Assembly: GCA_019155185.1 (NCBI GenBank)
Contig: CM032809.1
Coordinates: forward strand, 11,533,512-11,597,511
Direction of reading: 5' to 3'
Source of the DNA: Beaufortia kweichowensis
Lineage: Eukaryota; Chordata; Actinopteri; Cypriniformes; Gastromyzontidae
DNA: 64,000 bases
The position numbers and the translations under genes were made by a program. Under the pieces are notes generated by a model. The model saw only the letters and a program-made list of their open reading frames with translations, had not been told where the DNA came from and ran no database searches. Every line of letters starts with the position of its first letter. The first letter of the stretch is position 1. Positions 49,641 to 62,070 of the stretch are shown one piece after another.

Positions 49641-50780
49641 GAGCAGACATTCCCATCTCAGTCATGCAGAATTGTGTTTGTGTGTTTACTGACACAAGTC
49701 TGTCCCTGATTAGTTAAGAGCCACATGGCACAGAAACAGCCCAGCAAACACCCGGCGACTTACACCAGACTGAGAAAAAACCACTAGAGCAGCAACTGGG
49801 ACTATTTAGGGTGGCAAGTGATAATGCAAACAACAACAGGGCTATCATGAGTTAATAGCATCATTAACTAGGAAAAGAAATCACAGACTTGCTAATTGGT
49901 TTCTGTATTTGTAGTTCAAGAGTTTCTTTCCCTGCTAGAATTTAATGAGTGGAGAAAAGGGTTTCGGTCTAAAATATAATATTTAAAAGTACAACTGCTT
50001 TATCTATACTGACCGATTTAATTCATCAATCATTCTCCAAGGGGATATACTGTATAATGGATGAAATTAAATACTCAGCTGGATTCTGTTTAAGCATAAA
50101 TAATTAATATCTCATGATTAATAAATGTAGCAATAGAACATGAGGTTGTCACTGTCTGAAATGAATGATATATTCTCTTTTAACTTAAGCCACGTTTAAA
50201 TCTATAATTAGGCCACTGAGTACTTAATGACAGTCTGGCGTCTGTACCATAACCATCACCTCCCTTTGGTGCAACCCGGGTCGCCCCTCACAAATTCTCA
50301 TGACAACATTGTCTCTGTTCGGGCTACGGTCCTTATTCTAAAATATACCGCACACGCCGCGCCACATATTGTTCTTGTAATTATAAGCCCTTCGGTCTGG
50401 GTGGGATGTGGACTGTGATACCAGAGGTGAAATTTCCTCCTTGAGGCTTGAGATCATCTCAGGAAGTTTTGAATATTTTTCGACAGGAAGTCGAAACATA
50501 TGGGCCACACTCCAGGTAATGCCGACATTCTTTAGAATATTACTGAGGCCTCCACACACACACACATACTCGACCTCCCTTACATGAAAAGAATAAAATA
50601 CTGCTCCTGCCTGACATATGTTTGTCTTCTAGGCCTATAATTTGATACAGTCTTGGACCCTGTGTGTATTTTAGGGAAATCTTGGAATGCAGCATTGCAT
50701 TATGGTCTAGAGAGCCCTTGTGAGGAACCTCACATTGACTTTCAGTATTCATCAGATGAGATGCCAGATGTAGGTGTCTG
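49641..50780. promoter_or_regulatory. Candidate conserved non-coding blocks
   Basis: Repeat-free blocks at 49680-49890 (AGTGATAATGCAAACAACAA, TGAGTTAATAGCATCATTAA) and 50200-50560 (GGTGCAACCCGGGTCGCCCC, TTGTAATTATAAGCCCTTCG, CGACAGGAAGTCGAAACATA). The last is a small palindrome-like TTTTCGACAGGAAGTCGAAA. Confidence 0.35.
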
Positions 50781-52540
50781 ATATGCCTGATTACTGCAAA
50801 AGTTTCAAAAAGGGTACTTTCAACTCCTTATATAGCCTAGTTTAATGCTAAAGGCTGTATAAGCTTTTATAGGATTTAGCCTTTTTCTCCGTCCTATTCC
50901 TCCTGCAGTTTGCCGTCTTTAATCTAATAATACTCAAGACTATGAGCTGTAAGGTAACTATGGAGATCACTTAAGCTTACCGTCTTTAAGCTTTCTCTTG
51001 CAGTTTGGGTAACTAATACCTGATTAAATCCCGGTGCAGACAATAGGCTTGGTGGTGTCGATTGATGTAGCTTGTGCTCCATGGGGGATGGAGAGTGGAT
51101 GAAGGCCTCCTCTGTAAAGGATACCCTCTTTATCCCTCCCCACGAGGGGTGCTCAGTCCTGGGGGAGCCAGTCGGTCCCAGAGGTTCTGCGAAGCAAAAC
51201 GCGCTCGCTCAGTGGCCAGATTTTAGCAATGAATATAACAGACTGTGCTTTTGGGTGGCTTCATAGTGTGATAATTTGACAGATGGCGAAAGAAGTCACA
51301 GTAACAAAAGAATGAATAAAAAATGATTGAGAAACAGATGAGTTCATTTTGCACAATAATTCAAACCAAGGCAGAACGTTCAAAAGTGACGTGACGTTTA
51401 AGCTTTCTCGTCGAATAAAAGAGAATGACATGCATTCGCATGCAAGGTGATCTCATGCACGTCACTGAATGGACCAAATTTACAAGGTTCCACTTCAGGG
51501 TACCTTTTCCAACCGACCCACCACCCAACCAACAACCTTCCTGCCCCCTCATCTATTGTGTTAACCCCCGGAACCCCCTCTGAGCATCAATGAACACAAC
51601 AAAGCACTGGGCAGCGCTTTAAGCTTCTAAGATCAGCAACCTAGTGAGCCTGAAAGCAATGCTAATGGCTAATAGTGCATGCTAAGCATTAAACTGACTA
51701 GCGGTAAAACAAAGGAATAAATAAACTGTGAAACGGATTCAAATGCACGGACCTGCCCGAAAGCTTTTTGTTGCCCTCGCGAGAGTGGGCGGAGGGCTTC
51801 GCCGATTCAGTCAGCAATCGTGTAAAACATCTGTTAAAGCCAGAAACTCTGTTGGAAATGACGGAGCTGAGTTTAACAGCAAACAGCGTGTGTTAGAAGT
51901 GGTTAATTGGTGAACCGGTGAAACTGAATCAGCCCGGCCACGCTCAGGTCTGGACAATGATCTACTGTATCAGGCTACGGGCGGTTGACCTTTGCTGGAA
52001 TGAGTTCACGTTATCAGAGGATCTCTAGCATTTAATGACACCCATTGACTCTCTTAGGAACCGATTACATACAAACTTTAACCCACCCGCTAATTGCTAA
52101 TGAGCAGGTATTAGTGGAGGCATTTTCCCTCAGGCTGCGCACCATAACATAGAAAATCAAATAAACGAAGATCAAACGTGTGGCCGGCATCACATAGTAT
52201 TCCAGTAAACAGCGGTGTGCTTTAAACTAACATCTCATTTAGCGTAAATTTAGTGAAAAGTTTTTCGAATATCGCACTTAAAAGGGTCATCAGTGTTAAA
52301 ATCTCACAATCTCTGCTGCTTTTTTGTACTCTCACAAGGAGGGAAATGAAGCTGTGATGACATCAAACTGTTGTTCATCAATGGATCCTGCACTCATTAT
52401 CACTGGCTCTTTGTCACTTACAAAAGCTCTACTGCACAGTCATCTGGTCATCTCTTAATACACACTGCAGGGGTAATTGGCTCATTGGTGTAGGACAATG
52501 TGTGTAGAGCTATTAGGAAATCCTGAAAGGTTAAAACCGT
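50781..52540. promoter_or_regulatory. Candidate conserved non-coding blocks
   Basis: Mixed-composition, repeat-free blocks at 50990-51290, 51350-51560, 51730-52140 and 52310-52520. Landmarks: CCCCACGAGGGGTGCTCAG, GGGTACCTTTTCCAACCGAC, GGGCGGTTGACCTTTGCTGG (nuclear-receptor-type TGACCTTTG), ACCCGCTAATTGCTAATGAG and CTGCAGGGGTAATTGGCTCA. Frames of about 60 codons cross with no domain. Confidence 0.4.
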
Positions 52541-53000
52541 TTGGTAGTGAAGGTATCTCCAAGAAAAAAGTAAAGTAGTTTGATTTCTTTGTCTAAAATG
52601 ACTTTATTATTCCTTGATTTTAGGGAAAATTGTTCATGAAAGTTTACGTTTTGTTACTTAAGCACTTGTATTTTTGAGATAACAATTTACTTACTTGGTT
52701 GGTTTTAGTTTTAAACTAGAGCAAGAGTACAAATCAATAATAAACTAAAGCCTAATTTTTTAGATCTGTGACAAATATTTGTGTTGTTCATGTCTGTATT
52801 TGTCTTTGTGTGCGTTTATATGTGTACGCAGATCGTAAAAAAGAAGATCAACATAATTTCTGTGTGAGTCGTAGAAACGATAGCTCTGTTTCAGGAAACA
52901 AGGAGATGTTGGCAAGAACGCATTTCCTCCTGTACTGTCTAATGGGGCAACAGATACAAACACTTCATTCCTACATCACTGTCTAATGTGACACACACAA
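52541..53000. other. AT-rich spacer
   Basis: Nothing supportable seen. Confidence 0.4.
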
Positions 53001-53570
53001 TCACACAAAGTGGGGTAATTAATCTCCACTTCATTAGGTTTTTCAGAGAGGATTAGAAATATCTTATGAACACAATGAAGAACTTCAACAATTCAATGAC
53101 AGCAGATAATGATCATATTTGCAAGGAGAATAAAACTACTGTAGCGAAATTCCTTGCAGTCGGATTTACAGTGCACTGACACACACACACACACGCAAAT
53201 GGTCATTAATGCCTTCAGTTTAATGGCTCATTACAGAGGGAGGCAATGTTTAGCCAACAGTGTTAAAAAGGTCAGCAACTGGGGGGAGGTTAGAGAGGTG
53301 AGGAGATTCACTAGATGAGGGTATCTGGGTGAGGGAGGAGGGATCGCCGGGACCCATGGGAATCTGAGTCTTGCCCCCAGTTAATGGACTGCAAAATGAG
53401 CCGCGGTCCCCCGTGTCATCAAATCAGATACAGAGGCAGATGGAGATGAAGTGAAAGATGACAATCAGGGTCAGGCACTTCATATTAAAACCGTGCTGTG
53501 CCAGTACTCGCAGTTGGGGGCAGAGACACTAGGAGATCTAGTTGCAATCTCACATGTTAGCAATAAGATA
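53001..53570. promoter_or_regulatory. Candidate conserved non-coding element
   Basis: Repeat-free block (AGTGGGGTAATTAATCTCCA, GGCTCATTACAGAGGGAGG, ATCGCCGGGACCCATGGGAA, CCCCCAGTTAATGGACTGC), interrupted by a short (AC)n at about 53178-53194. Confidence 0.4.
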
Positions 53571-55030
53571 AAAATGCTTTACATGGTCTTGGGAAGGAAT
53601 TAAAAACAGTGAGGGGACAGCATTTGTAGGGTTTTGTGCCAGTATAAAGGTTTAGCCAGGAGCTAAAGTATTAATAAACCTTCATACTTTAACTGATAAA
53701 TGCACAACAGACCCACCTTTACCGTTGTGTTTACAGTAACAGTACAATGTCATACTTGATGTAAAAAGCATCTTTGAAAACTAACCTTAAAGAACTCGAC
53801 ACAGCGTGTGAAAGCGGAATAGATATAGGGAACAAATCAATGAAGCATCCGTTTTAAGGCTGTCATGGATTTTTGATGTCCGTTAAAAAGTAAAATAAAT
53901 AACGCATTTGAAAGTAGTTTCATTTATATGATGATGGGCTCTAGGTTTTGCATTTGGCATCTTTCAACAAAATGACACCAGCCATATGGTCTCTTTAATG
54001 TCTGTGTATAATTCGCTGGTGAAAAAATGGACCACATCCTGTGCAGCGTCATGAACTGTCACAGACATTCTAAACACAGACTCTTACTTTCACACACACA
54101 CATAATTGATTCACTATATTAGAGAGGTCATTTCAGAGACTAAAACTGTGACGGTATGTAATGAATTAGATGAAGTACCTACCTATCGACCATTAAACAG
54201 TATGTTACACATAGTATGTGTAAGTGCAGTATGAATATATTTCGGACATACATACATCAGCCATGTTTTCATTGTCATGTGACCTATAAGCTCTATAACC
54301 TAAGTGTTAACAACAGCTGTGAAAATAATGTACGTGGGCATTGTTAAACTAGCACAATTTAACCACAATGAATATATTTCTTGTTACTTATATCACTTAC
54401 ACTTGAGAAGATCTGACCGCCTTACAGTTACAGCTACTCATGTTGCATACTAATTTTCGCCTACTAGATAGTATGGAAGTAAGCATTTTCGGACGCAGTC
54501 TAATATTTTCTATTTTTATAGCCTAATGATATTTTCTATCCCCTAAATCCAACACTAACACAAACATGATCACAAACAAAATGATCCATATTTGGCGTTC
54601 ACAAATATAGCTCAACATGTACATTGGACCTCCAATGATTGTGAATAACTGCTGTTTAGCTACTGACTAATTTAGCAAAAACTTTTGCATTTTTAAAAGC
54701 ATTTTTACAATTTGAAAACATTATTCAGTCTTTACAATAAAACAAATGCCAGGTTGTGCCATTTTTGTCTCCATATCTTAGATTAAACTGGCACACAAAC
54801 ACGTACACACTATATTACTATATTTTAGTAAGAAAATTGTTTATTGTTTCCATTTCATTCAATTATTTACAGTTTATCACCTCACCTAATCTTTTTTGTC
54901 ACAGAAACCTGTTGACATTATTTATTTTAAAGCAAAACATGATTTGGACGACGTCTGATGTGTTTCAAGTGGTCATCACTTAAATTTAAGTATACAGCCA
55001 AATCCACACACACACAATGTAACAATTCTC
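53571..55030. other. AT-rich spacer
   Basis: No gene, no transposon ends recognised. Confidence 0.4.
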
Positions 55031-55680
55031 AGTGGCAAATGGAGGGCTAACAGCTGTAATTAAATCATTAAATGCGACTCTACGCTTCGCAGGACACGAA
55101 GAGAATCGACTAACCAGCTTGCCAAACTCATTTGCTGCTCGCGCATGAAATTATGACTTTTTGGATAAATAATTACAAAGCTAACATCTGATAGCAAGGT
55201 GCACCCAGGGGGAGGATTAGCGCAGACAGGGGTGTTAGCCCTCATTACCAGCAGTGGATGAGAGGAGGAGAGAGAAAATATACTGGGATAGAGAGATAGG
55301 CTGTGATTTTAATTGCAGGCTTCTCTGGTTGGCTCCTTATCACAACCTCTCAGAGGGATCAAATGGCTCCTGTGAATGGAGCATTTCATTAACCTGTCAC
55401 CTTATCACGGGACAACCTGTGTGATGCTAATGTGCAAATTACCATAAACGGGATCGTTTGTTTCCCTGTTGGACATTACTGAGACCCTCTCTGGCACGCC
55501 GTGTGAACGCTTGTGTGTGTGTGTGCGCGCGCTCGGAGGGAGGGAGCGGTGATGATGATTCTCTGCGCTCCATCAATTCACCATTACGCTCCATTATGAG
55601 CGCTTTTCTCCACACTATCAGACTGGAAACGTGCTGCGTAAACTTCAGAACTGCGCATGTGGCCTGATTTGGCAGAAGTA
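55031..55680. promoter_or_regulatory. Candidate irx1b-proximal enhancer block
   Basis: Repeat-free block 0.7-1.3 kb upstream of irx1b: GGATAAATAATTACAAAGC, GGGGGAGGATTAGCGCAGAC, TGTGATGCTAATGTGCAAAT (paired POU/homeodomain-like cores) and ATTACCATAAACGGG. A short (TG)n run sits at 55513-55526 and a CpG-rich part at 55525-55550. Confidence 0.4.
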
Positions 55681-56366
55681 AAATGCTTAATACAAAATTA
55701 CACAGGCTCTATTGCATTGCATTGCACAGTTTAAAGGAGGGGTTTAATTTGGTATTAAAAGCACTTAATAAAAACTCGTTTTTGTCTTATTATTAAAATA
55801 ATCCATCAATCCATAAAGTGAATCAAATAACTTTGTTTGGTATACAGAACATACTTTGTTTGGTTCGAGATTATTATTATTATTATTAATGAATAATTAA
55901 TTATATCGAAAGATTTACCCTGTTTAGTCATATTTTTTTTTAAACAGCTTTTATGCAAAACAGACATTTTAACAGCACTGCATGCACCAATAAATTCAAC
56001 TGCAGTTTGTTTTGCATTTACGTTTACAGTTCTAGATATTTGTTGTCATATTTAACACTTTTACGCGAACGAGACGTGCGCAACTGAAGCACATCGTTTA
56101 CACTGACACACAGACACACAAACACACAATAATACACACTGCAGTCTACTTATCGCGTGGCCCAGGATAGGAGGGGCCTCGTGCTTAAGTAGCATGCCAA
56201 TCAAGCCGTCAACTTCAAATTGAGAGAGGTCCGGAGGGGAGACGCATCACGAGAGCCGCGCTTCTGCACCGTGCGAGACTTATTATTGTGATTTTCAAAC
56301 CCGTTGTCACGAGTGGATTTCTCATCTGTCTTATAAATCTCTGTCAGAGTTTTACTGGAGTTGGAC
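55681..56366 (+). promoter_or_regulatory. irx1b upstream region, promoter and 5' UTR
   Basis: 55681-56150 is AT-rich. From 56150 composition shifts, with a CCAAT box at 56197-56201 inside GCATGCCAATCAAGCCGTC and CpGs in ACGCATCACGAGAGCCGCGC. No TATA box at a clear position. The 5' UTR likely begins near 56220-56280, but the start site cannot be fixed from sequence. Confidence 0.5.
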
Positions 56367-58789
56367 ATGTCGTTCCCCCAGCTGGGTTACCCGCAGTTTT
56401 TAAACGCCTCCCAGGAGGTGTACGGAGCCGAACGAACGGGTGTCATGCCCACTTCTCCACGCGAGGGAAGCTCCGAGAGCGGCGCAAATCCCGCGACTAC
56501 AGCGGCTGCTATCACGCCTATGCTGGGCATGTACGCGAATCCGTGGACCGTGCAAAACTATAGCGCTTTCTTACCTTACAACAGTGCCGAGCTGGCCCTG
56601 CTCTCTCAAATGGTAAGATCTAGTTTATATAATATTTTACAGCTCTTTTACTGATGATATTTGTGCAATTGTGATAATTTATTAATGAAAGTTAAGACAA
56701 GACTGTCTGGATTAAAACTATTGCGAACAGATATTAAAAAATCTTAATGAAAAGTTTAATATTTTAAGAAAAGAAAATCCATTAACAATTAACAAATAGT
56801 TTTTCTCACACACTAAAATAGTTCTAGGTATCCAAACGTTTGTAAAAACGTTTAAAAGATCACAACATTATATGTTATGCTGTAACTTATTTTTGGATAC
56901 TTGATTAACAACTATCTATTTTCTTTGTGTTTATTATTAAATTGTTATATTCGTAGTAAAACTTTACCTCTGACTGGTGTGTTTTAAAATAACTAATTCT
57001 TATTTGTATCCAGTTAAAACATTTTTTTAAATAAAAGCTATAAAAAGGGACTTTTTACACTTCAATGACTGCTTTATTGAACATATTTCAGAAACTTCAA
57101 AAACTTTTCCTCATGGCTTTTTTTTCCATTCCCTAGGGATCACAGTATGAGCTTAAAGAAAACCCCGGAGCTCACCCACCAGGATTTGCAGTCCACACTA
57201 CACCCGGTTTCTACCCATATGGCCAGTACCAGTACGGTGATCCGGCCCGGGCCAAGAGCGCAACCAGAGAAACCACTAGTACACTAAAAGCATGGCTGCA
57301 GGAACATAAAAAGAACCCGTACCCCACCAAGGGTGAGAAGATCATGTTGGCCATCATCACTAAAATGACCCTTACGCAGGTGTCCACCTGGTTCGCCAAC
57401 GCGCGCCGGAGACTCAAGAAGGAGAATAAAGTGACCTGGGGTCGCAGCGCAGAGGACAGAGACGGACGCATTTTCGACAGCGACAATGATGACGACGTGG
57501 ACAAAAATGAAGACGATGAAGAAATCGATCTGGAGACAATCGACATTGACAAGGCCGAGGAGCTTACAGGAGATCAAAACAATGCAGAGGAAAAAGAAAC
57601 TTCTGAAGATCAACGCGAAAACGTGGAAACACCACGGATATTATCCTCATCAGCATTAAAAAACATGGACAGTCCTGTGTCAAGTAATAAAGAGCAAAGT
57701 GTGGTTAAAAGCGTCGGTGAAGTTTCTCCTGGTGGATCAGTGTGTCAAAGGCCTGCAAACAGCAAACCTAAAATCTGGTCTTTGGCGGAGACAGCGACAA
57801 GTCCCGATAATACACAGAAATCCAGCGTCCCTTCGACGCACACAGGCCTTAGGGCCTCACCATCTACCCATCCAGCTTTCCTCTCCACTAACGGAATTTA
57901 TACTTGCCAGATTGGAAAACTACACAACTGGGCGAGCGCAGCTTTCCTTAGTGCAAATTCTCTGATGGGTGTGCGCTCAATTTTGAGTCACAATAGTCAC
58001 TTTCCAAACCACAGCCCCGTTACGAATCCCGAAAAGAAGCAATCGTCTGCTCCTGGGTCTCCATGTCTGGAGGCTGACAGTGAAAACTCATCAGACAGTT
58101 TCAGTGGCAAACATAATGGTTCGTATTCTTAATATAATGAAATGTTCAAGAAAGTAATTCATTTATGTCATATTATTTAGCATCAATTTTGGTCGCGTCA
58201 AATAATACAATGCGCAAGCTTTTTTTATTTATTTTTCTATTTTATTTTGCATAGATCAAGAGAACGTTCAGAGAATTGAAACTCCGACACTTGTGTCCAG
58301 ACCGACATTTCCAGTCATCCATGACAGGTAATTTATACGCACACGGCATGTTTATTACCGAGCACTGGTTTGAATAAAATACATCTTTATGTGCTTTATA
58401 AATTACAAAAACAAATGGTTATTCTTAAAAATGTCAGTGGGTCAATTTATATCAATTTTTTAAAAGCTTCACGAAAAATTATTGAATTTGTGTATCAGTA
58501 GTTAATGTACATTTAAATAGTTAATAATAACATGAACGTTTAATTATTTCTATTTTTAAAAAGCGTATTTTTACCCCTTTGATCCTTAATGTCTTATCAT
58601 TATTTAATTAAATGTCACAATTAGTCATTTGCAAAAACTAAATACAACATAATACGCTGCGTGTCATAATTAATTATATTTGTTGTGAATCAAGTGTTTT
58701 GATTTATTTGCCCTAATTTCTGCCTTTTTCTTTACTCATACAGGTCTCACCATGAAACTTCACAACGCGCTCTGAAGACTATTTCATGA
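56367..58789 (+). CDS. irx1b: Iroquois homeobox protein Irx1
   Basis: Four exons: 56367-56612, 57137-58118, 58255-58327 and 58744-58789, all GT..AG and in frame, giving 448 residues. Start MSFPQLGYPQFL is the Irx1 signature, followed by NYSAFLPYNSAELALLSQM|GSQYELKENPGAHP. The TALE homeodomain spans about residues 119-181, with recognition helix WFANARRRLKKENK. Then come an acidic stretch with DDEEIDLETIDIDK, the Iro box KPKIWSLAETATSP (from residue 282), and THPAFLSTNGIYTCQIGKLHNW as in IRX1. Family knowledge: a nuclear transcription factor patterning neural plate, heart, kidney and retina. Oddities: the first homeodomain residues read AKSATRE where the family norm is KNATRE, and a 140-bp homeobox stretch is identical to irx4b. 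The upstream in-frame TTG at 56361 is not used; the ATG at 56367 matches the family start. Confidence 0.95.
57290..57429 (+). repeat. 140-bp homeobox tract identical to irx4b 16402-16541
   Basis: Partner of the irx4b tract in inverted orientation. It encodes AWLQEHKKNPYPTKGEK through RRRLKKENK with no synonymous difference from irx4b. In human, as remembered, IRX1 has LNEHRKN and IRX4 has LQEHRKN; both fish genes read LQEHKKN. Confidence 0.95.
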
Positions 58790-61440
58790 AGACAGAGATT
58801 ATCTCAGAAAATCTAACTTATTTAACTAATCTAAAATGTCACCACAAAACAACAGCATATACGTCATCAAATAAGCCAAAAAACCTTTGTATTTCTTAAT
58901 ACGCTTCCCTCCTGCAATATATTTTTTTGTATTTTCATTTCATTTCTTTTGAGCATGTTTGAGTTTACTGTAGCTCGCCTCCGTTTCTTTTACAGAGTTA
59001 TTAAGAATTATTTGTCAGAAATTGTGAAAATGATATATTTTTGTGTAATAAAGCAAATGAGAATAATTGTGTTTCTAAAATCAGTTATCGTAAATTGCAT
59101 AATTCTGCGTTATTCACTTAAATGCCATGACTGAAGTAAGTCAGTTGTTTCATGTGAGTTTTGAGTTTCGCTATTATTGCCAAACGAAGCTTAAAATCTT
59201 TAAAAGAAAACGGAATGTTGAAAACCAAGCCGTTTGATAATATTAATAATAGTCTTAATAATATGTTTTGACGATTAACAGGTCACCATTATGTTTGATA
59301 AAATAAATACCTTTGGTGGTTGATATTAATCACTTTATGCATCAACAAATTATTTTGCAACTACTGCGAAAAACAATTTAAAATATTTAAACAAGCGCAA
59401 ATACAGTAATAACTTAACATAAAAAATTACGACATATTTTAGACTGAAGTTGATGTGCATTATCGGAGGGTAACGGCGACACCTATAGGCTGATGTTGTT
59501 TTCGATCTGAGTTTGGAATGTAAAACATCTGAAATTCAATTTTAAAGAAGGTCGACCTTGCTTAATCTAAAGGATATTGTAATTTAAACCATATCACAAA
59601 GACAACAAAATCCATCATGGTCTTAAGACAACAAGACCTAAATAATTAATTCCGTAATGAGAAGAATGACACATTTCTGAAAATGATCTTAGTTAAAATA
59701 GAAAAATTTGAGTTCTTATTAGTTCTAATTTTTTACTTTAAAAACATGCACCTTTTCAAACTGGAACTGTAAGACATTTAAAAAACAAACATAACTGAAC
59801 TCAAATCAGTTTAAAGTGCACAGAGTGCGCAGTTATACGCCATTAAATTGTTTATGTGAGTTCATACCGCGGTTTCAACCAAAAGCGAAGGTTCTTCTTA
59901 CACAACCTCAACAGCTGACTGAAATATGGAGACAGAGGAATATGGATCGCAGCTGTTCAAATGCCAGCGCACAGCATGTGTGTTATACTCGGAGGAGACT
60001 GGGGTGTGCATGGAGATTATGTCAGTGATAAGTAGAGTATAAAGGCCCGCAAAAAGGGAGAAAGAGCTTCACCTGAACTATAGCAGCTCAGTGGGGTATC
60101 AACACCAGGACAAAGAGGCTATTCATCTAAAGCCCCAGAAGTTTGTTTTTCAAACCACAAAGTTTACTTTTGGGATCCAACAAGTTGAATATAGTATATT
60201 GTGTACTGGACCGTGCCATGTGAATTTGGTAACATTTACCAACAGGTTGAATTAATTCAGTTATTATCCAGCATCAATCAAATACGATTATATATACCTT
60301 GAAAATGACACATGTAAATGCTTTTTATGAGTTTCTGCAAAAAGCAATGAACTGTTAGCATTGTAGTCAAATGTTTGGTGTTAACAGTTTATTAATAAAA
60401 TGTTTTATAAATTGTGAGTCATACGAGCGTAAACGACGAAGACTCGCTGGACTTGTGATGACGACCTACCGCAAACCTTCAGAAGAAATAAACCGTGGTG
60501 GTTCAGGTGGTTCAAAAAACAAGAGTTAAAGGTTTACGTGAAGATGTGAATTAATTCTCATTGTTTGGAAGTGTTTATGTTCTGTTTGCTCTGTCACAGA
60601 TGCTGCAGTAATCTAAGTGTTTTGAAGAAAAGATGAACGGAGTCAGTCAGTGACAGAGGCACATCTGGACCGGGTCACATTCTTACTGTGTGGCAAACAG
60701 ACTGATTTATGGATCCCCTAATCAAACACATGATTCACAATCACTAAAGCGACATTTTTTAAGTTTTCGGAACACAAGACGTCAGCAAAACCCAATGTTC
60801 CTTAAAACACGTTCACAGTGAGAAGTTTTTGACCGAGGTTCAAACCCAAAGGTTAAGCCGGGGCCAAGCACACAGCGTTTGTGGGAACTAAATCAGTTCC
60901 ATTAAATTACTGACTGCTGTTTATGTATTTTCCAGCTCAATATACGACAATAGAATGGGTGCAAGTGTTTGTGTGCTTCAAACACCTCTGTCAAAAATAT
61001 TCAGTTGAAATTAGGCCTGTATTAATTGTAAATCTTTGATGATATGCTTTAATAAAATAGTACAGAATATGTATTATTTTATTTTATATTAACCATCTTT
61101 AAATAAATATTATTCTAAATAAGTTTGAAAAATCAACAATTACGGCTAGTATCGTTCACTTTGCGCGTTATTTATCTTAGGTTTTATTCAAAATGTCTGA
61201 AATATTGTTATTTCAGGATTTTAAGGCTAAAAAACAAATAAATTAAATAACAAAATAAATACACATACAAATACTTTAATAGACATAAATAGTCTACATA
61301 ATAGATTTTATGCATGAAGAAAAATAATAAAGCGTTTTGAATCATGTTTAAACTGTTCAAACAGTAATCCCAAATCCTGTATATTACTCTCTTTTTATGA
61401 TGCAGTTTTTTCATTTTCATGCAAGACTGCAATATAAACA
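58790..61440. other. irx1b 3' UTR and downstream flank
   Basis: AATAAA at 59047-59052 and 59302-59307 are the likely polyadenylation signals. A repeat-free, less AT-rich stretch lies at 59860-60180 (ACCGCGGTTTCAACCAAAAG, GTATAAAGGCCCGCAAAAAG) and another at 60420-60700. The rest is AT-rich without genes. Confidence 0.45.
59047..59052 (+). terminator. irx1b polyadenylation signal (proximal)
   Basis: First AATAAA after the stop codon, about 258 nt downstream. Confidence 0.6.
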
Positions 61441-62070
61441 ATATTACTTTTCTTTATCTTTTGGCCCACCTGGTCAGGTGAGGCGTCAATCAAAGCAATG
61501 ACGCTAGAGATGATGTCAGTCATGTTGAGGCATTTCTGTGCTATGCTAATGCTAATGGTGCTAGTGTAGCCAGGCCCTTTGTGGCCCACTCCTGATAAGA
61601 CATAAAATGGCTGCCTGTTTGAAAGGCTAGGTTTAGACTTCATGAAATGAATATATTAAACCAAGAAGGTGTGAAGGACAGAGAGATGGAGGGAGAAAAA
61701 ATGAATAACTGAATAAAATAGAGCAAAAATAAGCAGGGTGGGGAGAGTGTTCAGATGTTTAAAAATAGGATAGGTTTCTCTCAAATAAAGTCTGACTTTG
61801 CATTTGAAATTAGTTTAAAAAATAGAAACCAGTCTTCATAAAGTGCCATCTCAGGTGAAGGTTTAAAGGCAATGTATGATATGTGAGGTTAATCCAACAG
61901 ATCAAAGCCCTGGTGAATCTGATGCCATCTGCTTTCCAAAGCATAAAGGCTTAACATCCAACTGAAGTGTTTGAGCCCCATCACCACATGTGCTTTTATC
62001 TGTAATCATGTTAAATAAACTTCATACATAGTGAAGCAGTGTGCACTGCATCTGTGGCCAGAGATTGAGA
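61441..62070. promoter_or_regulatory. Candidate conserved non-coding blocks downstream of irx1b
   Basis: 61465-61650 (AGGTGAGGCGTCAATCAAAG, TATGCTAATGCTAATGGTGC, CAGGCCCTTTGTGGCCCAC) and 61870-62060 (GTTAATCCAACAGATCAAAG with a TCF/LEF-type core, CCATCTGCTTTCCAAAGC) are repeat-free with clustered POU/homeodomain-like cores. Confidence 0.4.

Noticed and set aside
56288..56563. 91-codon frame over irx1b exon 1
   Set aside because: Shifted-frame shadow of irx1b; the real frame starts MSFPQLGYPQ at 56367.
57211..57613. Antisense open frames across the irx1b homeobox, nearly the same as one antisense to irx4b (16378-16650)
   Set aside because: Their similarity to each other only reflects the identical homeobox DNA on the coding strand; no independent support for antisense genes.
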